In this document: positions 1-5,427 of the stretch, piece after piece
Layout: each line of letters opens with the position of its first letter
Position numbering within the stretch: the stretch's first letter is position 1
Assembly: GCA_903927685.1 (NCBI GenBank)
Contig: CAIYOB010000550.1
Location: 1-6,117 of the forward strand
DNA: 6,117 bases
Direction of reading: 5' to 3'
Source of the DNA: an uncultured Planctomycetaceae bacterium
Lineage (GTDB): Bacteria; Planctomycetota; Planctomycetia; Pirellulales; Pirellulaceae
Position numbers and translations under genes: made by a program
The notes under the pieces: generated by a model
The model's database searches: none
Told to the model about the DNA's origin: nothing
The model's input: the letters and a program-made list of their open reading frames with translations, nothing else

Positions 1-909
1 CTGGGCGAAGTCCGCAACCGGTGCGACCTGGTCGTCTTCTGGGGTTCCAATCCGCTGCGCAGTCACCCGCGGCACTTGGAGCGTTATTCGGGTGCCGCGA
101 CGGGATTGTTCGTGCCGCACGGCCGCCGCGATCGGTTCGTGATCGTGATCGATGCGGAGCCGACTGAGACGACTGCCGAGGCCGATCTGTTTCTGCAGGT
201 GGAACCGGGCCATGATTTCGAGGTGCTCTGGACGCTGCGCACGCTGGTCCGCGGGCTGCCGGTCCGCGGTCCGCTGCCGAACTTGGGCCCCTCGCTGGTG
301 GAACTGGAAGCGTTGGCCGCACGCCTGAAGTCCTGCCGATCGGGCATCGTCTTTTTCGGCCTGGGGTTGACGCGTCACGCCCGCGGCGGGCACCACGTCG
401 TGGAAGCGCTGTTGCGGCTGGTGACCGACCTGAACCGCCACACTCGCTTCTATGCGCGGCGGATGCGCATTCCCGGCGACGTGGCGGGCGCCGACAGCGT
501 GCTGTGCTGGCAGACCGGGTTCCCGTTCAGCGTCAATCTGGCGCGCGGTTATCCGCGCTATGGGCCCGGCGAGTACTCGGCCAACGAGGTGCTGGAACGC
601 GGCGAGGTGGACGCGTGCGTGATCGTGGGCAGCGAATCCCTGCAGCGTTTGTCGCCGGCGGCCCTGGCCCGCTTGCGCACGTTGCCCAGCGTCGTGCTGG
701 ACTATCCCGGTGTTGCTTGCCCCTTTCCGCCGCACGTCGCGTTCACCACCGCGATCTATGGCGTTCACGCTCCCGGCACTGCGTACCGGATGGACGAGAC
801 GCCCATTCCCCTGACTCCTTTCTTGCCCAGCGACCTGCCCACCGACGGCGCCGTGCTGCGGGGCATCGAACACGCGTTGCGTCCCGCACTGCCCGGTGCG
901 AGTCCATGA
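1..909 (+). CDS. fhcB: Formylmethanofuran dehydrogenase / formyltransferase-hydrolase complex subunit B, C-terminal part (5' end outside window)
   Basis: The reading frame is open from the first base to the TGA at 907-909, giving about 302 residues, so the true start lies upstream of the window. Family members are usually about 420-440 residues, so roughly the last two thirds are present. The fragment begins LGEVRNRCDLVVFWGSNP, with the GSNP loop at fragment residues 15-18 and a following HPRH, as in FmdB/FwdB/FhcB proteins. Residues 169-191 carry the conserved CWQTGFPF...RGYPRYGPGE block of the family. In bacteria the Fhc complex handles the formyl group of the tetrahydromethanopterin C1 pathway, releasing formate from formyl-methanofuran-type carriers in the cytoplasm; planctomycetes are known to carry these genes. 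The N-terminal region that would show whether a molybdopterin site is kept is not in the window. No frameshift or truncation is seen. The next gene starts 47 nt downstream on the same strand but has no obvious pathway link. Confidence 0.88.
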   Translation: MGEVRNRCDLVVFWGSNPLRSHPRHLERYSGAATGLFVPHGRRDRFVIVIDAEPTETTAEADLFLQVEPGHDFEVLWTLRTLVRGLPVRGPLPNLGPSLVELEALAARLKSCRSGIVFFGLGLTRHARGGHHVVEALLRLVTDLNRHTRFYARRMRIPGDVAGADSVLCWQTGFPFSVNLARGYPRYGPGEYSANEVLERGEVDACVIVGSESLQRLSPAALARLRTLPSVVLDYPGVACPFPPHVAFTTAIYGVHAPGTAYRMDETPIPLTPFLPSDLPTDGAVLRGIEHALRPALPGASP

Positions 910-942
910 CCTGACCCGTAACCATCCCCTTTCCGCCTTCCC

Positions 943-948
943 AAGGAG
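943..948 (+). promoter_or_regulatory. Ribosome binding site of the Gfo/Idh/MocA gene
   Basis: AAGGAG lies 8 nt upstream of the ATG at 957. It is a near-perfect Shine-Dalgarno sequence at optimal spacing, and it supports this start over internal ATGs. The Tat signal that follows directly from this ATG agrees with the choice. Confidence 0.8.
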
Positions 949-956
949 ACCGACCG

Positions 957-2288
957 ATGAGTAAGAAACTTGCTTTGGGCCGTCGTCAGTTCCTCGCCGG
1001 CAGTGCCGCCGCGGCGGCGTTCACGATCATCCCGCGGCACGTACTGGGCACCGCCGAGACGCCTTCGGCCAACAGCAAGCTGAATATCGCCAGCGTCGGC
1101 GTCGGCGGCATGGGCTCGGGCGATGTCCGCAACGTGCCGACGGAGAACGTGGTGGCGGTGTGCGATGTCGACTCGAGCCGCGTCGCGAACGTCTTGCAGC
1201 AGTTTCCCCAGGCCAAGGGCTACAGCGATTTTCGGAAGATGTTCGATGCCGAGAAGAGCATCGATGCCGTGATGATCGCTACCCCGGATCACAACCACGC
1301 CATGATCACGATGGCGGCCCTGAAACTGGGCAAGCACGTGTTCTGCCAGAAGCCGCTGACGCACAGCGTGCACGAGGCGATCGAGATCGGCAAAGCGGCC
1401 CAGGCCGCGGGCGTGGCAACGCAGATGGGGAACCAGGGGCAAGCCAGCGAAGGGGCACGGCTGGTCAGCGAGTTCATCTGGGCCGGGGCCCTCGGCAAGG
1501 TCCGCGAGATCCACTCCTGGTCGAACCGCCGGCCCGATATCAGTCCCCGGGGGATTCCGCGTCCCCGGGAGACGCCGCCCGTCCCGGCGAACCTGGACTG
1601 GGATTTGTGGCTGGGTCCGGCCCCGCAACGGCCTTTCCATCCGTGCTATACGCCGTTCAGTTGGCGCGGCTGGTGGGATTTCGGCACCGGCGTGCTGGGC
1701 GATATCGGCTGCCACAACCTATCGGCGGCTTTCAAAGCGCTGAAACTCGGCTGGCCGGAAAGCGTCGAGGCGTGTTCGACGCACTGGAACGCGCCGGACG
1801 AAATCAAGAACGAAACGGCGCCGCTGGCCTCGATTGTGATGTTCCGCTTTGCCGCCGAAGGCGACCGGCCGGAACTGACCATCCGGTGGTACGACGGCGG
1901 CCTGATGCCGCCGCTGCCCAAGGAAGTCGAAGACGGCAAGAACATTTTCGTCGATGACGGCACCCTGATCGTCGGCGACCAGGGCCTGCTGCTGAACCAC
2001 CGCCTGTTGCCGGAAGCACGCCTGAAAGAAGTCGGCAAGCCCCCGCAGGTGCTGCCGCGGTCGCCGGGCCACTATCAGGAATGGCTCGACGCCTGCAAGG
2101 GCGGCCAACCCGCGGGCAGCAACTTTGTCGACCATGCGGCGCATCTGGCGGCCGTGGTGCTGATGGGCAACATCGCCATCCGCACGCAGGAGAAACTGTA
2201 CTGGGACGCCGAGCGACTGCAGTTCAAGAACTCCGAGCTGGCCAACCAATTGCTGAACCCGCCCTACCGCACGGGCTGGACGCTGTAA
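957..2288 (+). CDS. Tat-exported Gfo/Idh/MocA family oxidoreductase
   Basis: This is a complete 443-residue protein. Residues 1-31 form a twin-arginine signal: GRRQFLAGSAAAAAF has the RRxFL core, an alanine-rich hydrophobic stretch and a small-residue region before the mature part, so export of a folded, cofactor-loaded enzyme is expected. The Rossmann nucleotide-binding domain starts at about residue 41, with GVGGMG at 48-53 binding the dinucleotide and ATPDHNHA at 108-115. The catalytic lysine is in CQKP at 130-133, in the place of the usual EKP. The C-terminal domain has the WWDFGTGVLGDIGCH block at 239-253, with the His common in sugar- or inositol-acting members. The family oxidises or epimerises sugars with NAD(P), but the substrate cannot be read from sequence. 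The protein ends NPPYRTGWTL, as I recall for planctomycete paralogues. The start is set by the AAGGAG at 943-948. The stop TAA touches the palindromic element that follows. Confidence 0.93.
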   Translation: MSKKLALGRRQFLAGSAAAAAFTIIPRHVLGTAETPSANSKLNIASVGVGGMGSGDVRNVPTENVVAVCDVDSSRVANVLQQFPQAKGYSDFRKMFDAEKSIDAVMIATPDHNHAMITMAALKLGKHVFCQKPLTHSVHEAIEIGKAAQAAGVATQMGNQGQASEGARLVSEFIWAGALGKVREIHSWSNRRPDISPRGIPRPRETPPVPANLDWDLWLGPAPQRPFHPCYTPFSWRGWWDFGTGVLGDIGCHNLSAAFKALKLGWPESVEACSTHWNAPDEIKNETAPLASIVMFRFAAEGDRPELTIRWYDGGLMPPLPKEVEDGKNIFVDDGTLIVGDQGLLLNHRLLPEARLKEVGKPPQVLPRSPGHYQEWLDACKGGQPAGSNFVDHAAHLAAVVLMGNIAIRTQEKLYWDAERLQFKNSELANQLLNPPYRTGWTL

Positions 2289-2387
2289 GCATCATTCGAG
2301 AAATAACTGCCAGGTTGTCGCCTTTCGCTCCGCGAAAGGACGTTACTATCGCGGAGCGAAAGACGACACTTGTTTCTCGAACGATGC
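2289..2387. mobile_element. MITE-like inverted-repeat element between convergent genes
   Basis: The outer arms GCATCATTCGAGAAA (2289-2303) and TTTCTCGAACGATGC (2373-2387) are inverted repeats matching at 14 of 15 positions, and similarity continues inward at about 19 of 23. The trinucleotide TAA lies on both sides (2286-2288 and 2388-2390), consistent with a 3-bp target duplication. The left TAA is also the stop codon of the oxidoreductase gene. Inside, CTTTCGCTCCGCGA (2322-2335) is repeated in perfect inverted orientation at 2349-2362, and CCTTTCGC-TCC-GCGAAAGG (2321-2339) is itself an 8-bp hairpin with a 3-nt loop. No protein is encoded. I associate the core TTTCGCTCCGCGAAAG with dispersed repeats in planctomycete genomes; that is recollection, not a search. 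It could be a non-autonomous transposon, a REP-like element or a transcription-ending structure. No T-tract follows the hairpin. Confidence 0.65.
2321..2339. repeat. Perfect hairpin in the core of the palindromic element
   Basis: CCTTTCGC (2321-2328), a TCC loop and GCGAAAGG (2332-2339) form an uninterrupted 8-bp stem. A second, weaker copy, TCGC-GGA-GCGA, lies at 2349-2359 in opposite orientation. Either could help end transcription between the convergent gene sets, but no T-run follows on either strand. Confidence 0.75.
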
Positions 2388-2401
2388 TAACGCCGTCAAA
2401 C

Positions 2402-2421
2402 GGTGACGCCTTCGGCGTACC
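2402..2421. terminator. Possible stem-loop terminator for the minus-strand transcript
   Basis: GGT(G)ACGCC, a TTC loop and GGCGTACC can form an 8-bp stem with one bulged G. It lies 41 nt beyond the helicase stop codon on the minus strand, where the RNA would continue as GTTTGACG, which is only a weak U-stretch. A second small inverted repeat, GTGACC/GGTCAC (2445-2450 and 2460-2465), overlaps the helicase stop. Apart from these and the palindromic element, I see nothing in 2388-2461. The terminator role is inferred from position only. Confidence 0.3.
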
Positions 2422-2461
2422 GGGGCACCAGGGCGGCTGGCCGCGTGACCTTTCCGGCGGG

Positions 2462-3844
2462 TCACCACTCCTTCGACAGCGCCCGGAGCTTCTCGTCGGC
2501 GTCCAGGACCTCCCGGCAGGACTCCCAGTCGATCTTCTCGACGTGGGTGTACCGGATCTCAAACGGGTGGCTCTTGGGCAACTCGTCGATGATCTTCTTC
2601 GCCCGTTCCTTCTCGCCGAGCGCCACGGCCACCCATACGTCTTCCAGGACGTCGGGGATTTGGCCGAACATCGTGAAGATGCCCTGCAGCCGGCCAGCCA
2701 GCAGTTCGTGGACGCGATCTTCGACCGTGCCCTTGTAACGCATGTTGTAGATTTCGACCGTGTCGTGGACCTGGCCGATCCGCTGGATGCGGCCCTTGCG
2801 TTGCTCCAACCGCGTGGGGTTCCACGGCAAGTCGAGGTTGATCAGTCGGGCGAGTTTCTGCAGATTGAGCCCCTCGGACGCCGCGTCGGTGCCGAGCATC
2901 AGCCGAAGTTCCTACTTGGCCACCATCCGCTTGAGTTCGTCCCGCGTTTTTGGTGTCCAGTGACCGGCGAGCATGATGCCCGACGTCGTCGGTCCTGAGT
3001 AGATCGCGATCGGCTCGTCTGGCAGTTCCTCCGTCAGTTGCTCGGCAAGCCACTGAATCGAGTCGCGATACTGGCTGAACACGATGCATCCCAGCCGTAG
3101 CCAGCCCCGTTCGAGCAGGCACTGACGCACCACCGCGTACTTGGGGTCCCGCTCCTGATTGGCTTCCAGGGCCTCGGCGAACCGCTGCAGCAACTCGCGT
3201 TCTGCGGGAATCAACGACCTGGAAACCGTGGCGACCTCCGAGCGACGTGTGATCAGGCCCGACGACACGATACCGACGCGACGGGGGCAGTGGCGGACAG
3301 ATTCCGGGCCGGCGGCCGGATGTTCGATTCCGCGTTCGTCGACCCAGCGCTTGCCATCCCAGACGGCGGACGGCATCGCCAGCAAGTCCCGCATCTCACC
3401 CTGCCACTGCCAGACGAGCGTCTTCGGGCAGATCACCAGGATCGGCCGCTGGCCCGTCAGCGCGATCAGCAGGGCCGACATCGCCAGTTGCAGTGTCTTG
3501 CCGAGCCCGACTTGGTCGGCCAGCACGAAACGGGCCTTCTGCAGCGGACCATGACGGTGGTCGAGTACCAGTTTGACGAAGTACTTCTGATGCTCCCACA
3601 GTCCGGCTTCCTTGCGGTACACGGGCGCCTCGATGACCGCCGGTGCCGGCTCGACCGGTTGTCCCCTTCCGGCCCAGTCGTCGAGGCTCGGCAACACCCT
3701 CCGTTCCGCCAGTCGGCCGATGTCCTCCATCACAAAGTCGGCCAGGGGCACGGCGGACGGGGAGCTCCACAGCGCGTCGAACTCCTCCTGAATCCACTGT
3801 ACGGCTGCGGGGCTCGAATCTTCCCAGACGAGTTCGTACTTCAT
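2462..3844 (-). pseudogene. SNF2/DEAD-like helicase of an anti-phage (PLD-helicase) type, broken by an internal deletion and a TAG
   Basis: Two same-frame pieces, 3844-2912 (310 aa) and 2911-2462 (about 149 aa), are separated only by a TAG at 2914-2912. From the Met at 3844, the order is LWEHQ (82-86), Walker A DQVGLGKT (110-117), PKTLVWQW (140-147) and motif IV VFSQ (255-258). After the stop come motif V GTDAASEGLNLQ and motif VI QRKGRIQRIGQ. Together these are the two RecA lobes of an SNF2-type ATPase. No DEAH box or motif III is present. The text runs from VGIVSSGLITRRSEVA straight into an ERELLQRFAEALEANQ region that normally follows some hundreds of residues later, so an in-frame deletion near 3220-3240 is inferred. 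The N-terminus YELVWEDSSPAAVQW matches, from memory, the junction after the phospholipase-D domain of PLD-helicase anti-phage proteins; that domain is absent. No good ribosome site precedes 3844. An active helicase is not expected. Confidence 0.82.
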
Positions 3845-3884
3845 TCGCCAAGCGGCGGATGGAGCCGGTGGAATCGCTCATGGA

Positions 3885-4403
3885 TCATTTCGGCCCTTCG
3901 ATTTGCTCGATGATCTCTTCCAGAAGTGACCGTCGGATGTGGAGGGTCGATACGGCGGACAGGGATCGGAGGATGGCGATCACCTCGTCCTTCGTCCTCT
4001 GTCCGCGGCGGATTGCTCGGACCACGATGCCGATGGTGCCATGTACGGGCAACGATAGCTGGCGCGCTGCCAAGCGGGCCGCGGCGTCGTCCGTTAGGAA
4101 CAGGTCGGCCTGCAGCTCCTGCGTCAAGTGCAGGGCATCCAGTTCACCGCGGTGCAACGTGAATACCTGCGCCACGCTTGCCAGGTCTACGCCCAATGCC
4201 GTCCGCGGGTCCCGCCGCTCAAACGTGAGGTTCGGTTGGTTGAGTGCCGCGGGACGATGTTCGGCGATTTCATCCCACACCGACGCGGGAACCAGTACGC
4301 GGGAGAAATCCGAGAGCAGCGAGAGACAACCGAGTTCGTGGAGATGGATCGGCGGCCCCGCGTCACAGACGACGATGCGGGAGGCGGCTTCAATCGCGGC
4401 CAT
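3885..4403 (-). CDS. PIN-domain toxin, DUF3368 / VapC-like
   Basis: This is a 172-residue protein starting at ATG 4403-4401 and ending at TGA 3887-3885. The PIN fold signature is visible: the first acidic residue D14 in VVCDAGPPIHLHELG, VPASVWDEI with D44/E45, GELDALHL with E87/D89, and LFLTDDAAAR with D105/D106. This is the acidic set that binds metal for RNA cleavage. The proline-rich variant CDAGPPIHL replaces the usual SDASPLI, but the aspartate is kept. Family knowledge indicates a ribonuclease toxin neutralised by the upstream antitoxin. Its start overlaps the antitoxin stop by 14 nt, implying translational coupling. An upstream in-frame TTG at 4433 would add 10 residues, but ATG 4403 fits the usual short N-terminus before the first strand. 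It ends 3 nt before an ATG at 3881 that leads into the broken helicase region. No damage is seen. Confidence 0.8.
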   Translation of the reverse strand: MAAIEAASRIVVCDAGPPIHLHELGCLSLLSDFSRVLVPASVWDEIAEHRPAALNQPNLTFERRDPRTALGVDLASVAQVFTLHRGELDALHLTQELQADLFLTDDAAARLAARQLSLPVHGTIGIVVRAIRRGQRTKDEVIAILRSLSAVSTLHIRRSLLEEIIEQIEGPK

Positions 4404-4587
4404 ACAGCCCCCATTCGACGTCTTCGCGGACAAAACCCTCGGCGAGTTCGGCCGAGTGCGATTCCAGGTAGCGGCGCAATGCCTCCGCCAGCAAGTCGTC
4501 TAGATTTGCCGCCCAGCCGGCTTCCACGTAATCTCGGGCCTGGGTAACGAGTTTCTCGGGCAGTTCTGCTTGAACCGATGCGGTCAT
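4390..4587 (-). CDS. Small antitoxin, VapB-like with probable ribbon-helix-helix fold
   Basis: This 65-residue protein starts at ATG 4587-4585. AGGGAG (4600-4595) lies 7 nt upstream and decides the start over an in-frame GTG at 4632. The order is a short N-terminal strand (MTASVQAELPEKL), a helix (VTQARDYVEAG), and a second helix (NLDDLLAEALRRYLESH), which is the strand-helix-helix plan of RHH antitoxins. The acidic C-terminal tail EGFVREDVEWGLYGRD would be the toxin-binding part. Coupling to the PIN gene by a 14-nt overlap is the main support for function. Such proteins normally bind their own promoter, and the inverted repeats at 4610-4652 are candidate operators. The family name is uncertain because DUF3368 toxins also pair with UPF0175-type antitoxins. 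Confidence 0.75.
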   Translation of the reverse strand: MTASVQAELPEKLVTQARDYVEAGWAANLDDLLAEALRRYLESHSAELAEGFVREDVEWGLYGRD

Positions 4588-4594
4588 GGTTGGG

Positions 4595-4600
4595 CTCCCT
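4595..4600 (-). promoter_or_regulatory. Ribosome binding site of the antitoxin
   Basis: On the minus strand AGGGAG is followed by CCCAACC and then ATG, giving 7-nt spacing. It fixes the antitoxin start at 4587. Confidence 0.7.
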
Positions 4601-4609
4601 CTGGTCGCT

Positions 4610-4652
4610 GCGTCCCTCCGAGACGCTGGCACCGAGTCTCGGAGAGACTCGG
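4610..4652. promoter_or_regulatory. Inverted repeats upstream of the toxin-antitoxin pair, possible operator
   Basis: CCGAGTCTC (4632-4640), GGA, GAGACTCGG (4644-4652) is a perfect 9-bp stem with a 3-nt centre. Next to it GCGTC (4610-4614) and GACGC (4622-4626) form a smaller pair. Both lie 23-65 nt before the antitoxin start and 20 nt after the stop of the DUF1156-like relic. No T-run follows on the minus strand, so an intrinsic terminator is less likely than autoregulatory DNA binding by the antitoxin. I could not place a clear -10/-35 pair. Confidence 0.45.
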
Positions 4653-4671
4653 CTACGTGAATGGCATGTCT

Positions 4672-5190
4672 TTACACGTGGTCGTTGCGAACGGCGCCGG
4701 CCAATAGCCGGGCGGCCTCCGAGTCCTTGGCCCAATGATCCAGTCCCGCGACTTTGTCGAGGGTGGCCAGGAAATCCAGGATGTGAATGATCTTGTCGCG
4801 AGAGTTCCAGTACTCGGGCAACTCCGTTTTCAGCCAGTTCAGGCCGCTCGCCGCTTCGTCCGCCCGCGTGATCTGGTGGACGGCAAACAAGACTTGCCGC
4901 ACCAGCGACGAAGCGAATCCGTCGCCGCTCAGCATCCGTTTGCCGAACTCGCCCGCGGTCCTCAGCCGGGCCTGATTCGCCTTGGACGTGGCCAACAAGT
5001 CGGTGTAATCCGCCGCGCCGAAACCGCGAGCCAGTTCCTGAAAGACGCCGCTGCGGTGCTCGCCGTGCATTTCGACCTCGAGGCCCTTGAGGTAGAACCG
5101 CTTCAGCGGCGCCAGTGCCTTCCACATTTCCCGTCCTTACGGATCGAAAACGCTCTTGCGCGGATGACACAGCTCGTACAACGATTTCAT
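4672..5190 (-). pseudogene. C-terminal remnant of a DUF1156-like anti-phage-associated protein
   Basis: An open frame of 151 residues runs from ATG 5127 to the TGA at 4674-4672. It starts MWKALAPLKRFYLKGLEVEM and ends AARLLAGAVRNDHV. From memory this resembles the extreme C-terminus of the DUF1156 protein of an anti-phage cluster, a large DNA-methyltransferase-like protein that occurs with DUF499, DUF3780 and PLD-helicase genes. No methylase motif is in this piece. Just upstream in the same frame, SLYELCHPRKSVFDP is followed by TAA (5139-5137) and then GREMWKAL. This looks like continuous coding broken by a nonsense change, so I extend the relic to 5190. Beyond that the frame is disturbed by a 13-bp duplication, and no more of the protein is recognised. 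AAGGA before ATG 5127 could allow translation of the tail alone. The helicase relic downstream supports the assignment. It could instead be an independent small protein. Confidence 0.55.
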
Positions 5191-5192
5191 GG

Positions 5193-5218
5193 CAACGCTT
5201 TTCCACAACGCTTTTCCA
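5193..5218. repeat. 13-bp perfect tandem duplication
   Basis: CAACGCTTTTCCA occurs twice head to tail (5193-5205 and 5206-5218). Its length is not a multiple of three, so it shifts any frame that crosses it. It lies at the upstream edge of the DUF1156-like remnant. Strand slippage is the simplest origin. Confidence 0.9.
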
Positions 5219-5427
5219 CCCTGGTGACACCGATCGTGCATGACGGCAGAATACACGGCTTCCCCAGGCACGGGTAGCCGCCTTGACAACCCCAGCCGTA
5301 CCGCCCATCGCGCATCGTCCGGTCGCGCCGACCCTGCCAACGGGCGAAATGAAGGCCGATTGGCAAGAACCTACCAATTCCGGCCGCATCAAGCAATCAC
5401 TTCCAGCGATCTGTGCCCCGACGTTCT
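5219..5427. other. Non-coding or decayed spacer after the hydrogenase gene
   Basis: I recognise no intact gene here. On the minus strand one frame reads RRLPVPGEAVYSAVM, which faintly recalls the N-terminal region of IS5/IS1182-type transposases, but it is too short and isolated to call. No terminator hairpin with a T-run is seen after the hydrogenase stop at 5428, so read-through into the relics is possible. The left edge of whatever deletion removed the body of the DUF1156-like gene should lie in this stretch. Confidence 0.5.

Noticed and set aside
765..1715. 316-codon open frame opposite the oxidoreductase
   Set aside because: It is antisense to a clear Tat-signal enzyme, has low-complexity Arg/His/Ala composition, and has no ribosome site or motif.
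2912..2914. TAG as recoded amino acid or programmed read-through
   Set aside because: The gene also lacks its DEAH region and N-terminal domain, so decay is the simpler explanation.
2081..2998. 305-codon plus-strand frame crossing the palindromic element, containing LSPFAPRKDVT
   Set aside because: It joins the out-of-frame end of one gene, the repeat element and the antisense of the helicase. The peptide is translated repeat DNA, a common false annotation.
3290..3913. Plus-strand open frames opposite the helicase and toxin (also 3643-4503)
   Set aside because: The minus-strand frames carry helicase and PIN motifs. The plus-strand versions are Arg/Pro/Ser rich with no recognisable features.
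5137..5396. Possible transposase fragment (RRLPVPGEAVYSAVM)
   Set aside because: The resemblance is limited to a few residues, the rest of the frame does not fit, and no terminal repeats were found.
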